Assembly: GCA_003427395.1 (NCBI GenBank)
Contig: BFEA01000288.1
Coordinates: 214,234-240,881, forward strand
DNA length: 26,648 bases
DNA from: Chara braunii
Taxonomy: Eukaryota; Streptophyta; Charophyceae; Charales; Characeae
Direction: 5' to 3'
The notes beneath the pieces were generated by a model, which was not told where the DNA came from, did not search any database, and saw nothing but the letters and a program-made list of their open reading frames with translations. Positions 1 through 26,648 of this stretch are shown here, piece by piece (the first letter of the stretch is position 1; every line of letters starts with the position of its first letter). Both the position numbers and the translations under genes were made by a program.

Positions 1-793
1 GTAGTATCTGCTTCGATCAGTTTCATATCCGATCCTTTCTCCCCGCACGATCAAGCGTAGTATCTGGTCCGTTCGGTTTCATATCTAATCCATGGTCCAT
101 CAAGCCAATTAAAGAAAAGAAAAAAAAAAGCACGCGAGCATGCGCGTGCAAGAGAGAGAGAGAGAGAGAACCCAATCTAACCCAACTACGCGCCTCCCCC
201 TCCTCCCAGAAACACGATCAAGTGTAGTATCTGCTTCGATGAGTGCTCCGTTCCGTTTCATATCTGAGCCGTGGTCTATCGATACCTTTTTTTATTTAAA
301 AAAACGAAAAAAAAAGCACGCGAGCACGCGCGTATGAGTGAGAGAGAGAGACAGAGAGAGAACCCAATATATCTGCTTCGATCAGTTTCATATCCGATCT
401 TCTCACATCATCAAGCCGTAGTGTCTGCTCCATTCAGTTTCCTATCTGATTTGTGGTCCATCGATACCTTTTTATTTAAAAAAGAAAAACAAAAGCATGC
501 GCGAACGCGAGAGAGGGAGGGGGAGAGAGAGAGAGAGAGAGTGAACCCAATCTAACTAGCTATGGGCATCCCCCCTCCCCCCAACGATGAAGTGTAGTAT
601 CTGCTTTGATCAGTTTCAAAGCCGATCTTCTCCCATGATCAAGCGTAGTATCTGCTCCGTTCAGTTTCATATCTTATCCGTGGTCTATCGAGACCTTTTT
701 ATTTTATAAAAGAAATAAAAAAGTGTGTGCATGCACGATCGAGAGAGAGAGAGAGAGAGAGAGATGGTTTAAATGTGCACGAGCAAGATGTGG

Positions 794-834
<41 letters not shown>

Positions 835-860
835 TTTAAATGTGCACGAGCAAGATGTGG

Positions 861-894
<34 letters not shown>

Positions 895-1008
895 GAGTGA
901 ACCCATTGTAACCAACTGTGTGTCCCCCTCCCCCATCCCTCCCCCCTACACGAGCAAGTACAGTATCTGATGCGATCAGTTCTGTGGTTCATCGAGACGG
1001 TTAAAAAA

Positions 1009-1022
1009 GGGGGGGGGGGGGG
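1009..1022. repeat. G homopolymer (14 nt)
   Basis: Uninterrupted run of 14 G following AAAAAA. Length is likely unstable and prone to sequencing error. Confidence 0.9.
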
Positions 1023-1109
1023 AACAAGCGCGCCCATGACGCCGGAGAGAGAGTAGAGAAAGAGTGAGGGGGAGAAAGATAGAGACCCAACTAGCTATGC
1101 GCCAGCGCC

Positions 1110-1110
<1 letters not shown>

Positions 1111-1144
<34 letters not shown>
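1111..1144. repeat. C homopolymer (34 nt)
   Basis: Uninterrupted run of 34 C, one of two such tracts within 125 bp. The opposite strand could form G-quadruplex structures. Confidence 0.9.
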
Positions 1145-1146
<2 letters not shown>

Positions 1147-1203
1147 CGCAGGAAAAGGCAAAAAAAAAAAAGGGGGGGGAAAAAAAAGAACCACCAAACT
1201 ACT

Positions 1204-1204
<1 letters not shown>

Positions 1205-1234
<30 letters not shown>
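1205..1234. repeat. C homopolymer (30 nt)
   Basis: Uninterrupted run of 30 C, separated from the previous C tract by an A/G-rich spacer. Confidence 0.9.
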
Positions 1235-1237
<3 letters not shown>

Positions 1238-1500
1238 AAGTCTAACGAAGTGGGCACATATGCAGCTGCAAGAGGTAAGACGCATAGAGAGAAAGAGGGA
1301 GAGAGAGAGAGAACGGGAAGGCAGGAGAGGGAGGGAGTAGACACGGGCTTAAGCAGGATGGTCCATCGTGAACAATTAAAGTGAAAAATCCGCAAGCCTG
1401 TGCATGAACCAGAGAGAGAATCCATCGCAATCTTCGTGTGTGTGTGTGTCTGTGTGTGAGAGAGAGAGGAAGAGAGAGAGAGAGAGAGAGAAGATGGAGA

Positions 1501-1923
1501 GAGTCCAACTTCTTGGCAAACATTCCATTTTTATTGTGGGCGTAGCTGCAACAGGTCCCCTAGTATTCATAACTTAGCTTCCAGTGGAATGGAGTTGGAC
1601 TGACGCTCCCCAGAACGCACAAGGAGCCAGGAGCATACTGACCTGTTTTTTAACATTGAAAACCCAACAGAAAAGTGCACTGAATTAAATCCAAGTAATG
1701 GATATTGGTATTGGATTGGATACTTAATATTATATGGATCGCTGTGATACTCTGAACGGCGTTGATGGTGGTCTTGCGTTTATTCTATGGCTGCTGTGAT
1801 GCTGTGAACGGTGTTGGTGGTGGTCTTGCTCTTTTGTAAAGGCTTTCTGTCACAAGGGCTCAGGGTTCTTGTAGATAGGCAAAGATGGTCATGATTACAG
1901 TGTGTGGGGCTGTGGTTCTGCAG
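1501..1923. other. Intron upstream of exon 1 (3' part)
   Basis: Non-coding sequence between the satellite and exon 1. A short imperfect repeat of GTTGATGGTGGTCTTGC / GTTGGTGGTGGTCTTGC occurs near 1761 and 1811. I see no gene. Confidence 0.6.
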
Positions 1924-24799
<22,876 letters not shown>

Positions 24800-25491
24800 A
24801 ACATTGAAACACAGTTGCGAAAAAGGTGTCTTGTCGTTTTCCCCTGGATTCATGGTTTCTTGTTATGTGCTGAAACGGTCATAGAATGTATCTTGGAGTG
24901 CTGAGAGCGGGGTTCAAGATCTATTACTGAGGTGGGTAGTTGTCAAGATACATTCTGATTGTTGCAGGTCCGGGCTTGAACCATGTCTCCCAAAATAAAT
25001 CAGTACATATGGCGTAAGACGATTTCACGGATCGAGGTCGGAATGGGATCGGGTGTTTTCATGTCCTACAATAGTACCCGGATACTCGGAATTGTGCTTC
25101 GCGCCTTTGATCAACCCAATGGGAGTAGGTCACGCATGCGATGGCTGCTGTCCATTTTGGCACTTGCTGCGCTGAATAGAAGTCCTGCCGGGTGTGCCAG
25201 CCCATGACAGATGCTTACCAGACCGTCTATAAAGATTTCTGGTTAGGAATTCATTGTGAATCTGGCTGTGATCGTCGTCCTGACTGTGACGTTAAATAAT
25301 TCCTGAAGAGATGGGGGCGCTCTATAAATTCCTCCTGATCAGCCAGATCACATGGACAGGAAGGCTCGTCGCCGTACGAGGGTAAATAAGAGTGGTTGGG
25401 CTGGCTTGCTCGGTAACGACTTGGGCACAGGGGTGGGCCGACAAACACACGAAGACACCGACATTAAATCAAATCTGGGTATGTATATTGG

Positions 25492-25507
25492 AAAGGAGTC
25501 TATCCAA

Positions 25508-25544
<37 letters not shown>

Positions 25545-25590
25545 CCTCAGTCACTGATTCTACCGTGATAGTCTCTATGATCAACGATGC
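25492..25590 (-). pseudogene. Organelle/bacterial-type SSU rRNA 3' end fragment
   Basis: On the minus strand it reads GTGAAGTCGTAACAAGGTAG, then CCGTAGGGGAACCTGCGG, then TTGGATAGACTCCTTTC. This is the near-universal 3' end of 16S-type rRNA, including the anti-Shine-Dalgarno-like CTCCTTT. The CCGTAGGGGAACCTGCGG form is typical of proteobacteria and mitochondria; plastid 16S and cytosolic 18S differ here. The match fades beyond about 25590. Most likely a nuclear insertion of mitochondrial rns; contamination is unlikely because only the tip is present. Confidence 0.75.
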
Positions 25591-25991
25591 GAAAAACATG
25601 CTGCACCTGTGCAATTCTGCGAGTGAATGCAGTTCATCGCCAATCGACGAGAAGTGGAATAAGACAATGTAGAGAAGAGAATGGAGAACTTGCTTGCTCA
25701 CACCTGCCTAACCTTTGGAAGAAGAAAAAGTAAAGATCAGAACAATGTCTCCTCCCCTCTCCTCTCCACCTCCATAATCATCTCTGACATAACTCGTTAT
25801 TATGAAATATGGTAGCAATGAATGAATAGATGAACCAAAATCAGAGTCCAAATGATATCCCCTTTAGATCCCCTCCATCCTCTTCGCACCACCTTGCTGA
25901 AATGACATCTACGGCCGTTTGTTTCTGCCATGAATGGATGTTCAATGGGCAACGCTAGTGCCATTCTCTACTACTACATAGATCTCTTCCC

Positions 25992-26110
25992 TATGGAGCT
26001 CTCTTCTGTCATCTTCAGCTCCTCCCATCATCCTCAGCTCCCTCCCTCCCTATGGAGCTCTCTCCCATCATCCTCAGCTCCTCCCAGCTCACCCAGGTGC
26101 CGTCTCTTCA
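25992..26110. repeat. 59-bp C/T-rich tandem duplication
   Basis: TATGGAGCTCTCT recurs at 25992 and 26051, each followed by CATC.TCAGCTCCTCCCA-type sequence. The second copy has a small deletion. Confidence 0.75.
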
Positions 26111-26404
26111 CCCTCTTGTCAGAGTAGCAGCATCACTGCCTTCTGACTGAGCATCATTTACCTACGGACTCCAAACCTAGACTTAGATATCACTAGATAC
26201 GGACTTGCTACCATCATTACTTTCTGGAATCCTACCTTGCTCCTAGGCCTCTCCGAATACCTGGGTGCTGACATATTCTACTCCTACCCCTAGCCTTTTG
26301 ATTCAGGTAAGTACTGCAGCAAGGGTCTGTCCCTGTACGTACACATATGCTAACCTACACCTGTCTGAGGCACATGAAACAGTTTTCACCTTTGGCAGTA
26401 GCCG

Positions 26405-26560
26405 ATGCAGATCCCAGGGGTCGATCCCTTGACCTCAGCTTACCTGTGTACAGTATCTGTACAGTTCCCTGGAGTTGAACCCGTGACCTGCACGATAGCC
26501 AGTGGTAAGTAGGTCACCGTAGGTTGTAGGCTGTAGGNAGATTCGAACTGTAGACCTGTA
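26405..26560 (-). repeat. Cluster of three tRNA-like B-box elements
   Basis: On the minus strand three T-arm-like motifs occur: CAGTTCGAATCT (26539-26550), GGTTCAACTCC (26472-26482, an exact B-box consensus match) and GGATCGACCCC (26416-26426). The middle one is preceded by ACTGGCTATCGTGCAGGTCAC, similar to an anticodon-to-variable-arm segment. Spacing is about 60 bp. No complete cloverleaf is evident and one base (26538) is N. tRNA-derived SINE remnants are the best explanation. Confidence 0.45.
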
Positions 26561-26648
26561 GGGTAGGAGTCCAAGTAGAGTCCAGAAGCCCAGCTTTAGT
26601 CCTTCTAGAAGGTCGGCAAGTGGTCAAGTGGTGAGTCTAAGGTAGGCC

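Larger units (their letters stand above)
1..1500. repeat. Degenerate complex satellite with GA tracts
   Basis: Five to six diverged copies of a 150-370 bp unit. Each unit has a head containing GTAGTATCTGCTTCGATCAG and a 'TGGTCCATCGA' element, then an A-rich tract, then (GA)n, then a tail with AACCCAATCTAAC. Heads start near 1, 221, 370, 594 and 958; a faint sixth is near 1340. GA runs lie at about 150-170, 340-360, 508-541, 739-764, 795-830, 863-890 and 1455-1490. A 68-bp block beginning GATGGTTTAAATGTGC is repeated at 764 and 831. No coding potential beyond low-complexity artefacts. It probably lies in an intron of the BEACH gene, since coding exons are expected further upstream. Confidence 0.85.

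Noticed and set aside
739-900. Regular GA-rich repeats as a CRISPR array
   Set aside because: The repeats are microsatellite-based, spacers are not unique, and the genome is eukaryotic with no cas genes.
1064-1384. ORFs with poly-Pro or poly-Gly around the C and G homopolymers
   Set aside because: Translations of homopolymer and GA repeats in several frames, with no domain.
1885-1923. ATG at 1885 as the start codon of the gene
   Set aside because: The encoded protein is internal to a much larger family protein, and a good acceptor CAG lies at 1921-1923; the in-frame ATG is likely intronic.
24965-24979. Acceptor-like TTGCAG at about 24962-24967 as the start of exon 16
   Set aside because: Joining to exon 15 gives Val-Arg-Ala then a stop, without the expected FGQTP motif.
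25605-25625. CATGCTGCACCTGTG as a second SSU rRNA piece (resembling the 16S CATGCAGCACCTGT region)
   Set aside because: Only about 14 bases with two mismatches, not continuous with the 3'-end fragment; could be chance.
25352-25672. 106-aa ORF at the right
   Set aside because: Its middle is the antisense of the SSU rRNA fragment, so it is not a protein gene.

Overview
The window looks like nuclear DNA of a streptophyte (plant lineage). A charophycean alga such as Chara, or another early-diverging lineage, fits best; that placement is inference from protein resemblance, long repeat-filled introns and heavy simple-sequence content. There is no bacterial-style gene packing. Only one protein-coding gene can be supported. 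It runs left to right on the + strand through nearly the whole window, enters from the left without a visible start codon, and leaves to the right before its stop codon.

The gene encodes a very large BEACH-domain protein of the plant BCHA/SPIRRIG type, related to animal LYST/NBEA proteins. Fifteen short exons (1924-2496, 5092-5232, 6604-6672, 6850-7260, 8412-8614, 9988-10057, 12582-12665, 15433-15489, 16100-16168, 16888-16974, 19070-19186, 19995-20144, 20918-21002, 23247-23367, 24393-24489) join through GT-AG introns into one uninterrupted frame of 778 codons. In order they carry the Ala-rich region before the PH domain, the PH-BEACH domain, and most of the BEACH domain. The huge N-terminal part should lie upstream, and the end of BEACH plus the WD40 repeats downstream. 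BEACH proteins of this family act in membrane trafficking and cell morphogenesis; SPIRRIG is also linked to mRNA-processing bodies.

The remaining ~24 kb is intronic. At 1-1923 is a degenerate satellite with GA tracts and long C and G homopolymers. The introns hold exact short tandem duplications, foldback elements (8919-9200, 14979-15089, 17716-17880), a duplicated 173-bp block flanking a C-rich minisatellite (10211-10963), tRNA-like B-box elements (about 9580-9690, 21878-21945, 26405-26560), a minus-strand A-tailed retroposon-like piece (17259-17400) and an inter-intron repeat pair (18208/22733).

Two stretches look like organelle DNA in the nucleus. An AT-rich patch at about 13140-13610 carries a tRNA-Phe(GAA) fragment and a possible rpoC2 fragment. 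At about 25492-25590 the 3' end of a proteobacterial/mitochondrial-type SSU rRNA lies antisense.

I found no evidence for a novel multigene system. The most distinctive observations are the two organelle inserts in introns of one gene, the foldback elements, and a repeated acceptor-like sequence in 72-73 bp register immediately upstream of exon 6.
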